From the NCBI GenBank assembly GCA_013299115.1, contig JAAFKA010000008.1:1-64000 (forward strand): a stretch of 64,000 bases of DNA, read 5' to 3'. Positions 54,899 to 61,889 of this stretch are shown here, one piece after another. Numbering within the stretch: the stretch's first letter is position 1; the number at the start of each line of letters is the position of its first letter. The notes beneath the pieces are model-generated. The model did no database searches. It had not been told where the DNA came from and was given only the letters and a program-made list of their open reading frames with translations. This DNA is from Cytophagales bacterium. Its GTDB lineage: Bacteria; Bacteroidota; Bacteroidia; Cytophagales; Thermoflexibacteraceae. A program made the translations under genes and the position numbers.

Positions 54899-54928
54899 TT
54901 TGAGATTTCAAAATAAATTCTACCTTTG
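54899..54928 (+). promoter_or_regulatory. Promoter of the metalloprotease gene
   Basis: TTTG (54899-54902), an 18-nt spacer and TACCTTTG (54921-54928) match the Bacteroidota promoter consensus, 48 bp before the ATG. Confidence 0.65.
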
Positions 54929-54976
54929 CCCCATCATTTTACACCTTGATAGGGCATTTTTTGTTTACAAAAACTT

Positions 54977-56239
54977 ATGAAAACCCAAATTCTAATCTTT
55001 GCAATTTCTCTATTTTTTTCTTTTGCCACCCAAGCCCAAGAAAAAAGATGTGGTTTTATGCACAAACCCAACTTACAACAAGAGCAAATTATTAGACAAC
55101 TAATAAACCAAAAAGAACAAAGCAATGCTCGAACAGAGGATAAAACCTATACAATTCCTGTGTTATTTCACATCATACAAACCAGCAATCCGAATGATGA
55201 GGTAAATAAAATTACCTCTGCAAAAATAAAAGAGCAAGTGAAGGTTATCAACGAGGATTTTAACAGACTCAACACCGATAGTGTGCGAACTCTCACAGTT
55301 TTTAAAAATGTAGCTGGAAAAATAAGTATCAATTTTGTGTTGGCAAAAATAGATAGCAATGAAGTGAGGTTGCAAGAAGAAGGAATTGTAAGACATACCA
55401 AATTTGATAAAAGTAGGTGGCAAAAAGATGATTTTGAAAGAGAAGTAAAGCCTCAAACTATTCGCAATCCATACAAGTATCTCAATATTTGGGTAGTTAA
55501 TGCAATGGAGGGTCGGCTTGTAGGTTTTGCCCAGTTTCCCGATTTTTCTACCTTGCAAGGTTTGCCTGCACTTGGCGGACAAGCCAATACAGATGGCGTA
55601 ATCATAATTGCCCCAACTTTCAATATTATAGAGCAACGCAAAACTATCTTGTTTCCTGAAAATTATAATTATGGTTTTGGGCGTACTTTAACCCACGAAA
55701 TAGGGCATTTTTTGGGTGTTTTGCATACTTTTAGTGATGTGATTGGCGGTTCTTGTGATGATAATGACTTTTGCGAGGATACACCACGTTTAAGAAATCA
55801 AAGTAGTGGTTGTGGCATAGTAGCATCAGCTAACAAATGTGAAACTCTTGCCATGCCCGAAAATTTTTTGGATTATACCAATGATGCTTGTATGAATTTG
55901 TTTACCAAATGCCAAGTGGAGAGAATGAAATTGGTTTTGGAGAAATGCCCAAGACGAAAAGAATTGACAACTTCAACCGTAACAAGTGCCAGAGAGGAAA
56001 ATTTGACTACGCTGATAACTATTTTTCCTAACCCAACAAACAGCAGTTTTTCTATCAAAACAGAAAGTTTGCCTATCAAAACCCTAAAAATCTATTCAGT
56101 TTTAGGGCAGCAAGTTTATCAAAACATTGATATACAGGCAAATACAAGTATTGATATTTCTCATTTGCCAAAAGCTATTTACATTTTGCAAATAGAAACA
56201 ACAAGAGGTATCGTAGTAAAAAAATTGGTGATTGAGTAA
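54977..56239 (+). CDS. Pappalysin-like (M43) zinc metalloprotease with T9SS sorting tail
   Basis: A 420-residue secreted protease. A signal peptide (FFSFATQAQ) precedes a propeptide-like segment and an M43 catalytic domain: TIPVLFHIIQ, VKVINEDFNRLN, YLNIWVV, the zinc motif HEIGHFLGVLH starting at H240, DDNDFCEDTPR, and FLDYTNDACMNLFTKCQVERM with the Met-turn region. Residues about 345-420 (TIFPNPTNSSFSI ... LKIYSVLGQQVYQ ... GIVVKKLVIE) form a type A T9SS sorting domain, so it is exported by T9SS and anchored or released at the surface. Confidence 0.92.
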   Translation: MKTQILIFAISLFFSFATQAQEKRCGFMHKPNLQQEQIIRQLINQKEQSNARTEDKTYTIPVLFHIIQTSNPNDEVNKITSAKIKEQVKVINEDFNRLNTDSVRTLTVFKNVAGKISINFVLAKIDSNEVRLQEEGIVRHTKFDKSRWQKDDFEREVKPQTIRNPYKYLNIWVVNAMEGRLVGFAQFPDFSTLQGLPALGGQANTDGVIIIAPTFNIIEQRKTILFPENYNYGFGRTLTHEIGHFLGVLHTFSDVIGGSCDDNDFCEDTPRLRNQSSGCGIVASANKCETLAMPENFLDYTNDACMNLFTKCQVERMKLVLEKCPRRKELTTSTVTSAREENLTTLITIFPNPTNSSFSIKTESLPIKTLKIYSVLGQQVYQNIDIQANTSIDISHLPKAIYILQIETTRGIVVKKLVIE

Positions 56240-56532
56240 GTGAAACTTTGGCAGTGGTGATTTTCACACCCTACCAATGGTTGAACGGAAACCACAACAA
56301 CGTCGTTTGTGAGGACACAAACAACGGCAAAAGTGAAAGTGAAACCTTGGCAGTGGTCGATAGACCCTGCCAATGGTTGAACGGAAGCCACAACAACGTC
56401 GTTTGTGCGGACACAAACAACGACAAAAGTGAAAGTGAAACCTTGGCAGTGGTCGATAGACCCTGCCAATGGTTGAACGGAAACCACAACAACGTCGTTT
56501 GTGCGGACACAAAAAACAGCAAACAAGAAATT
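56240..56532. repeat. Tandem ~97-bp repeat, three copies
   Basis: GAAACYTTGGCAGTGG occurs at 56242, 56341 and 56437. Each unit contains CCTRCCAATGGTTGAACGG, then CAACAACGTCGTTTGTG, another small hairpin. It is a relative of the 145-bp repeat at the start of the window. Open frames in all phases are repeat artefacts. Confidence 0.85.
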
Positions 56533-56556
56533 CACACGCTAAATCCTATGTTACAC
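56533..56556 (+). repeat. REP-like repeat upstream of rplU, degenerate
   Basis: TCACACGCTAAATCCTATGT is a diverged copy of the dispersed REP-like sequence, 108 bp before the rplU start. Confidence 0.65.
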
Positions 56557-56596
56557 TTTGCAATGATACAAAAATAAATAAATTTTGCGTTGTTTT

Positions 56597-56628
56597 TTTG
56601 CTTTTCCCAAAAGAAAATAATAGATTTG
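56597..56628 (+). promoter_or_regulatory. Promoter of rplU-rpmA
   Basis: TTTG (56597-56600), a 20-nt spacer and TAGATTTG (56621-56628) match the Bacteroidota consensus, 36 bp before the rplU ATG. Confidence 0.7.
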
Positions 56629-56664
56629 CAGCCATTTTAAAATCTAAAACAAGTAATTCTTATC

Positions 56665-56976
56665 ATGTACGCAATTGTAGAAATCGCCGGACAACAGTTC
56701 AAGGTAGAAAAAGACCGTTTTGTGTATGCACACCGTTTAGAAGCAGCTGAAGGCGATGTATTGACCTTCGACAAAGTGCTTTTAACTGAAGCAAACGGCA
56801 CCGTAAGCGTTGGAACACCGACAGTAACGGGTGCGAAAGTAACAGCCAAAGTGCTTGGTCACGTAAAAGGCGACAAAGTGCTGGTTTTCAAGAAAAAACG
56901 CCGTAAAGGTCACGTGAAATTGAATGGTCACCGCCAACAATTCACTAAAATTATGATTGAAAGCATTACGCTATAA
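56665..56976 (+). CDS. rplU: 50S ribosomal protein L21
   Basis: A 103-residue ribosomal protein with the canonical start [45 protein letters not shown] and [13 protein letters not shown] at the end. It binds 23S rRNA in the large subunit and is followed 88 bp later by rpmA, the usual order. Confidence 0.98.
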   Translation: MYAIVEIAGQQFKVEKDRFVYAHRLEAAEGDVLTFDKVLLTEANGTVSVGTPTVTGAKVTAKVLGHVKGDKVLVFKKKRRKGHVKLNGHRQQFTKIMIESITL

Positions 56977-57064
56977 GTTTTTTATAGTTTTCTGCAAAAA
57001 AAATTCAAGCATAACAAATTTTTGATTTTTCAAACAGTATTCACAAATTAACTGAAAAAATAAA

Positions 57065-57322
57065 ATGGCTCATAAAAAAGGTGCTGGTAGTTCCAAAAAC
57101 GGTAGGGAATCACATAGCAAAAGATTGGGTGTTAAAGTTTTTGGTGGGCAACCCGTAATAGCTGGCAATATCATAGTCAGACAAAGAGGTACGCAACACC
57201 ACCCTGGTACGAATGTAGGCATAGGCAAAGACCACACGTTGTTTGCTTTGACCGAAGGCGTAGTAGAGTTTAAAAAAGGTTTCAAAGACAGGTCTTTTGT
57301 ATCTGTGGTTGCACCCAAATAA
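57065..57322 (+). CDS. rpmA: 50S ribosomal protein L27
   Basis: An 85-residue protein starting [16 protein letters not shown], with [38 protein letters not shown]. The N-terminal tail reaches the peptidyl-transferase centre. There is no cleavable N-terminal extension, so the Firmicutes-type processing does not apply. A palindrome and a terminator follow. Confidence 0.98.
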   Translation: MAHKKGAGSSKNGRESHSKRLGVKVFGGQPVIAGNIIVRQRGTQHHPGTNVGIGKDHTLFALTEGVVEFKKGFKDRSFVSVVAPK

Positions 57323-57334
57323 TTTGGTAGTGGT

Positions 57335-57391
57335 ATAAAATCTTATAAAGATGACATCTTTTTAAAAGATGTCATCTTTATAAGATTTTAT
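57335..57391. repeat. 57-bp near-perfect palindrome, family 2 core
   Basis: ATAAAATCTTATAAAGATGA and its exact complement flank the centre CATCTTTTTAAAAGATG. The GATGACATCTTT core is shared with the elements at 4296 and 18892, but the outer arms differ. Confidence 0.8.
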
Positions 57392-57396
57392 TTGTA

Positions 57397-57436
57397 AAAC
57401 AGCCTCTAATGATAAATTAGAGGCTGTTTTTTTGAA
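57397..57436 (+). terminator. Intrinsic terminator of rplU-rpmA
   Basis: AACAGCCTCTAAT pairs with ATTAGAGGCTGTT and is followed by TTTTT, a strong Rho-independent terminator. Confidence 0.9.
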
Positions 57437-57469
57437 AAGCAAACTATTCAATGTGAGTCGCATACTATC

Positions 57470-57592
57470 TGTAGAACGGACTTTAGTCCGTTTTTTTTGA
57501 ATTTTGCAGCAAAAAACACCTTTTTTGGTTCAAAACTCTGATTTTCATTTACGAAAAACGGACTAAAGTCCGTTCTACAGATACTACGCAAT
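57470..57592. repeat. Inverted hairpin pair
   Basis: TGTAGAACGGACTTTAGTCC at 57470 and its complement near 57562-57585 enclose an unrelated 60 bp. Each arm is itself a palindrome (CGGACTTTAGTCCG), of the same kind as the one at 43356. Confidence 0.8.
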
Positions 57593-57627
57593 TTACGTTA
57601 ATTATAAAAACACAAAATAAACTTCCA

Positions 57628-58731
57628 ATGAAAATGAACCGCCGACAATTATTAGCTGCTTTGCCTACTGCTGCTTTGGCGGGAACATTGGCGTATCATA
57701 CTTACGAAACTATGCAACCAAACACAATTAGTTACGAATACAATCCCAAACTGCCTATCATCAAAGAAGGTTGGCGGGGAAATGCCTTAGTAGGCAATCA
57801 ATTTGTGATGCAACCTTTGACTTTGCCCAAGTCTTTTGCTGATATTTTGAAGTGGCAACTTTCGCCCAATCCGCAAAAGGCGGAGAAAAAAGCCGAAAAT
57901 TTTAAACTTCAAACAGAGGCAAACCCCGATATTTTTACGAGCAAAGAAGACTGTTTGGTTTGGTTGGGTCATTCGAGTTTTTTGATAAGGCTCAACGGCA
58001 TTACTTTGCTTACCGACCCTGTGTATTCGCCTATTCCTCTGACCAAACAACTCAATTTGCCTCCTTTCCAAGCAAAAGCTATTCGAAACATAGATTATTT
58101 GCTGATTTCTCACGACCACCGCGACCATTTTGACGAGGCTACCATTGCCACTATCTTAGCCAATAACCCACAAGCCGAAGTGTTGATGCCCTTGCGAATG
58201 GAAAACTTGTTGAGAAGTACCTACACCCAAGCCAAATTTCAGATGGCGGGTTGGTATCAAACTTTTGCTATTAAAGATTCTGCTTTGGAGATTACCTATT
58301 TGCCCGCCAAGCATTGGTGCAGACGAGGTTTGACTGACGTGAATCAAATTTTGTGGGGGAGTTTTATGATTAATACGCCAAAAAGTTCGCCAAGAGGAGC
58401 ATATACAATCTATTTTGCTGCGGATACAGGCTACCACACCCATTTTGCCGAAATTGCTACCATGTTCCCACACATAGACATAGCCCTTATGCCTGTGGGT
58501 GCGTACAAACCTCCATTTATTATGCAGGAAGTCCACACCAATCCTTATGAGGCAGTGCAAGGTTTTCACGACCTCAAAGCCAAGACTTTTATTCCTATGC
58601 ACTACGGCACTTTTGATTTGAGTGACGAACCCGCAGGTGAGCCACCAAAAATATTGACTACGCTGCACCAAGAAGGTAAACTTAATGGTTTGCTGAAAAT
58701 GCCTTATTTGGGGGAGGTGGTGAAAGTTTGA
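57628..58731 (+). CDS. MBL-fold metal-dependent hydrolase, probably Tat-exported
   Basis: A 367-residue metallo-beta-lactamase-fold protein resembling NAPE-PLD/UlaG-type hydrolases. The N-terminus KMNRRQLLAALPTAALAG suits a Tat signal. The zinc ligands lie in WLGHSSFLIRLNGITLLTDPVYS, DYLLISHDHRDHFDEATI (HxHxDH) and YFAADTGYH, with a final His in FIPMHYGTFDL. The likely reaction is phosphodiester or amide-type hydrolysis, but the substrate is unknown. Confidence 0.88.
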   Translation: MKMNRRQLLAALPTAALAGTLAYHTYETMQPNTISYEYNPKLPIIKEGWRGNALVGNQFVMQPLTLPKSFADILKWQLSPNPQKAEKKAENFKLQTEANPDIFTSKEDCLVWLGHSSFLIRLNGITLLTDPVYSPIPLTKQLNLPPFQAKAIRNIDYLLISHDHRDHFDEATIATILANNPQAEVLMPLRMENLLRSTYTQAKFQMAGWYQTFAIKDSALEITYLPAKHWCRRGLTDVNQILWGSFMINTPKSSPRGAYTIYFAADTGYHTHFAEIATMFPHIDIALMPVGAYKPPFIMQEVHTNPYEAVQGFHDLKAKTFIPMHYGTFDLSDEPAGEPPKILTTLHQEGKLNGLLKMPYLGEVVKV

Positions 58732-58770
58732 CACAAACTTGATAAATCAAGTTCCTACACAGTTCTGGTT

Positions 58771-59556
58771 TTACAAATGCAAATAGTAGGGTTTCAATAA
58801 ATCGACAAATTCTTTGGTGTAATTCCCTTCTTCGTCTTTGATTACTAAATGTTCTTGTGAAGGCAAAATCTGCGAATGATTGGTAGTTTTTCTCCCAAAA
58901 ACTGCAATTTTTCGGTGTGGTTTGTGTTTGATACTGTCTTGTATAGTCAAACTTTGCAAGACCTCAAAGCCTTGTGTATTGCCAATTTTTTCAAACAAAT
59001 TCATTTCTTGAATAGGCAGTAAAACAGCAAATTGTCCATCGGTGGTCAATAAGAGTGCAGTGCTTTGCCACAAGTCCTCAAAAGAAAGTGCAATCGTATG
59101 GTGTGCCACTTGTTGGGCGTGAGCAGAGGGCAAAGTGGCTTTGTTGAAAAAGGGAGGGTTGCAGATAGCAAAATCAAACGACAAACTTTTTGTGAAAGTA
59201 TTAAAATACTTATTAGACACCTCATGGGTGTCTGATAAATGGTGTTTTTGGTGCAAAGCAAAATACTGAATAGCCTGTTGTACTATTTCTATCCTGCTTG
59301 CCCAAGGGCTGGCTTGAAAGTTTTGATGGGCTTGGGCTGCTGCTGCTGGTTCTATTTCTACGGCTGTGATTTGGGCAGTGCTTCGTTGGGCAAGCATCAA
59401 CGCCAACAAGCCTGTGCCTGTGCCTATGTCTATAATGCGTTGTGCTGGTGTGGGATTAACATAACTACCCAAAATACAAGCATCTGTGCTTATTTTCATG
59501 GCACATTGAGCTTGTTCCACTCTAAATTGTTTGAATTGGAAATAAGAGTTAGGCAT
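58771..59556 (-). CDS. tRNA1(Val) (adenine-37 N6)-methyltransferase-like (TrmN6)
   Basis: A 261-residue Rossmann-fold methyltransferase: FRVEQAQCAMKISTDACILG, SAM motif IIDIGTGTGLLALMLAQ, AVEIEPAAAAQAHQN, and the catalytic NPPF motif in FAICNPPFFNKA, typical of adenine-N6 methylation. It would modify A37 of tRNA-Val. Unusually, residues about 107-117 (LSDTHEVSNKY), just before the NPPF strand, are encoded by a palindromic genomic repeat (59210-59238), giving an extra loop of roughly 15-20 residues. Confidence 0.87.
   Translation of the reverse strand: MPNSYFQFKQFRVEQAQCAMKISTDACILGSYVNPTPAQRIIDIGTGTGLLALMLAQRSTAQITAVEIEPAAAAQAHQNFQASPWASRIEIVQQAIQYFALHQKHHLSDTHEVSNKYFNTFTKSLSFDFAICNPPFFNKATLPSAHAQQVAHHTIALSFEDLWQSTALLLTTDGQFAVLLPIQEMNLFEKIGNTQGFEVLQSLTIQDSIKHKPHRKIAVFGRKTTNHSQILPSQEHLVIKDEEGNYTKEFVDLLKPYYLHL
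59210..59238. repeat. Palindromic repeat inside the TrmN6-like gene
   Basis: TTATTAGACACC / GGGTGTCTGATAA around TCAT. It is of the same type as the intergenic palindromes at 40809, 59802 and 60333. It is in frame and encodes part of a surface loop. Confidence 0.75.
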
Positions 59557-59938
59557 AGCAAAATATGTATGGTTTACCTGAGTGTGTAAAGAACGAATAA
59601 TCTCTGCGTAATTTGTAGTCGAATATAGTTTATTAATAAATTAAATTGTCCGACAATTTTTGTGGAATGGAAAGAATGTACATTATCTGCTTTCAAAAAA
59701 ATTATCAAACAACCATTTTTCTTTACGGAAAAAATTACCAAGCATCTCAAAATGTTTGGTAATTTTTTTTAACAGCCTTAGATTGTAAGTAGTTGAACCT
59801 AATTATCCGACACCTTTGAGGTGTCGGGTAATTCTGATAATCAGATACTTAGTGCTTGAAATATTATCGATTATTTAAGTTTAACTACTTAGGTTAAAAA
59901 TTTTGATACGAAAAATGTAAATATTTTTGGTATTTTAA
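59557..59938. other. Intergenic region with two hairpins
   Basis: No gene seen. AAAATTACCAAGCATCTC... / ...AATGTTTGGTAATTTTTT at about 59729-59769 forms a hairpin ending in T residues. ATTATCCGACACCTTTGAGG at 59802-59832 is the dispersed GACACC palindrome, flanked by CTGATAATCAG. Confidence 0.65.
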
Positions 59939-59939
59939 T

Positions 59940-59966
59940 TAATATATCGTAATATTGCAATATAAT
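59940..59966. promoter_or_regulatory. Candidate ArsR operator
   Basis: ATATCGTAATATTGCAATAT is an imperfect palindrome (about 16 of 20 positions symmetric) 13 bp before the arsR ATG. AT-rich palindromes at this place are usual for ArsR autoregulation, so it is likely the arsenite-responsive operator of the operon. Confidence 0.6.
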
Positions 59967-59978
59967 AATTTAAATATT

Positions 59979-60308
59979 ATGGGAGCTACCAAAACAGACC
60001 ATTTTAGCACACACCAAAATCAAATGGCAAACCTAAGCAAAGCACTTGGGCATCCTGCTCGGATTGCCATTTTGGAATATTTATTACAAGTGAACTCGTG
60101 TATTTGTGGCGACATTGTGGACAAATTGCCACTGGCACAACCCACTATTTCGCAACACCTAAAAGAACTCAAAAATGCTGACCTTATCAAAGGAACAGTG
60201 GAAGGAACTGCCATTTGCTATTGTCTGAATGAAAAAACTTTGGAACTACTGCAAAACTATTTTGCTACAATTATAGAAACCATAAAGCAAAAAAATAGCT
60301 GTTGCTAA
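59979..60308 (+). CDS. arsR: ArsR-family metalloregulator
   Basis: A 109-residue winged-helix repressor: NLSKALGHPARIAILEYLLQVNSCICGDIVDKLPLAQPTISQHLKELKNADLIKG. The recognition helix is AQPTISQHLKEL. Cysteines in NSCICGD and the terminal CC are candidate arsenite ligands. The ATG at 59979 is chosen over a TTG at 59955, which lies in the operator. It heads an arsenic gene set and probably represses it until As(III) binds. Confidence 0.88.
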   Translation: MGATKTDHFSTHQNQMANLSKALGHPARIAILEYLLQVNSCICGDIVDKLPLAQPTISQHLKELKNADLIKGTVEGTAICYCLNEKTLELLQNYFATIIETIKQKNSCC

Positions 60309-60332
60309 TAGATATAAGTAAGTGGACAAACC

Positions 60333-60360
60333 TATCGGACACTTTTAAAGTGTCCGATAA
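60333..60360. repeat. GACAC palindrome between arsR and arsI
   Basis: TATCGGACACTT / AAGTGTCCGATA, a member of the palindrome family also at 40809 and 59802. It may attenuate or stabilise the transcript between arsR and arsI. Confidence 0.75.
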
Positions 60361-60432
60361 TTGATTTTCAAGGAGTTACAAAAATAAAATGCACTTTTAT
60401 AATTCATAATCTCTAATTAAACCTCAAAAAAC

Positions 60433-60954
60433 ATGAACACTACCGTATTTCCTCGTATGCACGTGAGCCTCTATGTGAGCAACTTGCAAAAATCTGTAGC
60501 TTTTTACACCAATTTTTTTGGTCAAGAGCCAAGCAAAGTAAAACCTAACTATGCAAAATATGTTTTAGACAGTCCTTCGCTAATCATTTCTTTTGTAGAA
60601 AACAAAGAAAGGGTGCAAGAAAACTTTGGGCATCTGGGCTTTCAGGTAGAAACCTTAGCCGAACTAAAAAGCCGAATGGAAAAAGCAAAGGCGAAAAATC
60701 TCATCAGCAAAGAAGAAGTAGGCACAACTTGCTGCTATGCTCGCCAAGATAAATTCTGGGCAAATGACCCTGATGGCGTGCAATGGGAAGTCTATTATTT
60801 TCACGAAGATGCAGCCTTTAACGACCCACATTACGAAATGGCGGAGGCATCAGCCTGCTGCACTGTGAGCAATGAAGTTGCGAAAACTGAATGTGGTTGC
60901 AGCACTGCCAAAGTAGAAACAGGAAGTAAAGAGGGCAAAGCTGTTTGTTGTTAA
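60433..60954 (+). CDS. arsI: ArsI/CadI-like VOC-family protein (C-As lyase candidate)
   Basis: A 173-residue vicinal-oxygen-chelate protein. Metal ligands expected in ArsI are visible as H10 (MHVSLYVSN), H67 (GHLGFQVE) and E119 (WEVYYF), and the vicinal pair C100-C101 (GTTCCYARQDKFW) that binds trivalent organoarsenicals. Known ArsI enzymes cleave the carbon-arsenic bond of methylarsenite with O2. The C-terminal 30 residues are Cys-rich (ACCTVSN, CGCS, final CC), possibly a metal-binding tail. It follows arsR by 124 bp with a hairpin between. Confidence 0.83.
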   Translation: MNTTVFPRMHVSLYVSNLQKSVAFYTNFFGQEPSKVKPNYAKYVLDSPSLIISFVENKERVQENFGHLGFQVETLAELKSRMEKAKAKNLISKEEVGTTCCYARQDKFWANDPDGVQWEVYYFHEDAAFNDPHYEMAEASACCTVSNEVAKTECGCSTAKVETGSKEGKAVCC

Positions 60955-61010
60955 GAAAAACTAAGGCTTTCGGTTTTGAGAAACCGAAAGCACCTAAAAC
61001 TTATCAAAAC

Positions 61011-61240
61011 ATGAAATTCATTAACATCACCGAGCAAAATTATACCGAAGTAGCCGAAATTTATCGGCAGGGCATTGCCACAGGCACAGCCACATTTCAA
61101 AACTCAGTACCTTCGTGGGAAGAATGGGACAGCAGCCACCTTGCTCACAGCCGAATTGCCTTGTTTGAAGCCGACAAAATGTTGGGATGTGGAAAGATAT
61201 TGTTTTTATGGAAAAACGCAGTAAGACAATAGGGCAATGA
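61011..61240 (+). pseudogene. Internally deleted arsN-like GNAT acetyltransferase
   Basis: The first part encodes a GNAT/phosphinothricin-acetyltransferase N-terminus: MKFINITEQNYTEVAEIYRQ, GTATFQNSVPSWEEWDS, ALFEADKMLG. After about 62 codons the frame runs into a different phase that encodes DIVFMEKRSKTIGQ and ends in TGA at 61238-61240, which looks like the genuine C-terminus of the same family. Roughly 90 middle codons, including the acetyl-CoA site, are missing. ArsN acetyltransferases commonly accompany ars genes. A CTTTCGGTTT hairpin lies just upstream at 60967. Confidence 0.78.
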
Positions 61241-61374
61241 AAGAGCAAATCAAAACTTTTGTAATTCGTTACAAAAAACAAATCATCATTACAACGGGTA
61301 TCATCATTCTCAATCTTATTTTTGGATTTGATGCAAGATTTACACTTATTAACCTTTTATGGCTTTTGGTATGA
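61237..61374 (+). CDS. 45-residue membrane protein in the ars operon
   Basis: A short gene with start and stop both in 4-bp ATGA overlaps: its ATG overlaps the TGA of the arsN remnant, and its TGA overlaps the ATG of arsC. The product, MKEQIKTFVIRYKKQ followed by IIITTGIIILNLIFGF, has a basic N-terminus and one transmembrane helix. The tight double coupling argues that it is a real gene. Function unknown. Confidence 0.65.
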   Translation: MKEQIKTFVIRYKKQIIITTGIIILNLIFGFDARFTLINLLWLLV

Positions 61375-61784
61375 AAAAATTTTTGGTACTCTGCACAGGC
61401 AATAGCTGCCGAAGTCAGATAGCAGAAGGCTATTTGCGACATTTTGCCAACGGAACAATTGAAGTTTACAGTGCAGGCATAGCCACGCATGGGGTAAACC
61501 CAAAGGCAATAACCACGATGCAAGAAGACGGTATAGCCATCAGTGGGCATACGTCTAACCACATAGACGAATACAGGGACATCAATTTTGATTGGGTACT
61601 TACAGTTTGCGACCACGCCAAAGAAAATTGCCCTTATTTTCCGACTAATGCCCAAAAATTTCACTACAATTTTCCAGACCCCGCCAAAGCCACAGGTACG
61701 GAGGAGGAAATTCGCCAGCAGTTCAGGGCTGTTCGCCAGCAAATCAAGGACTATTGTCAGCAATGGGTGAAAGAAAATTTGTAA
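61371..61784 (+). CDS. arsC: Arsenate reductase, low-molecular-weight phosphatase type
   Basis: A 137-residue ArsC of the thioredoxin-dependent class. The P-loop CX5R is C8-TGNSC-R14 (LVLCTGNSCRSQIAEGYL); FDWVLTVCDHAKENCPYFP carries the further redox cysteines near 81 and 88; and HYNFPDPAKATGTEEEI matches the DP loop. It reduces arsenate to arsenite. The start at 61371 is chosen for the ATGA overlap; a nearby ATG at 61359 would add four residues. No arsenite exporter gene is present. Confidence 0.93.
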   Translation: MKKFLVLCTGNSCRSQIAEGYLRHFANGTIEVYSAGIATHGVNPKAITTMQEDGIAISGHTSNHIDEYRDINFDWVLTVCDHAKENCPYFPTNAQKFHYNFPDPAKATGTEEEIRQQFRAVRQQIKDYCQQWVKENL

Positions 61785-61847
61785 GATAGTTTCTGTTGTT
61801 TTGTTTGATAAATTGCCAAAAAAATGCCTACTTTTACTTAAATCTTG

Positions 61848-61872
61848 CACACGCTAAAGCGTAGGCTACATT
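61848..61872 (+). repeat. REP-like repeat upstream of the PolX-like gene
   Basis: CACACGCTAAAGCGTAGGCT is a copy of the dispersed REP-like sequence, 18 bp before the chosen ATG. It would be coding if translation began at 61845, which argues for the later start. Confidence 0.75.
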
Positions 61873-61889
61873 CGACTTACAACCATAAA

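Noticed and set aside
56248-56577. Open frames on both strands downstream of the metalloprotease
   Set aside because: They follow a 97-bp tandem repeat whose length is a multiple or near-multiple of three, which keeps all frames open by chance.
61845-61889. Upstream start of the PolX-like gene at 61845
   Set aside because: The added residues are encoded by a copy of the dispersed REP-like repeat, so the ATG at 61890 is more credible.
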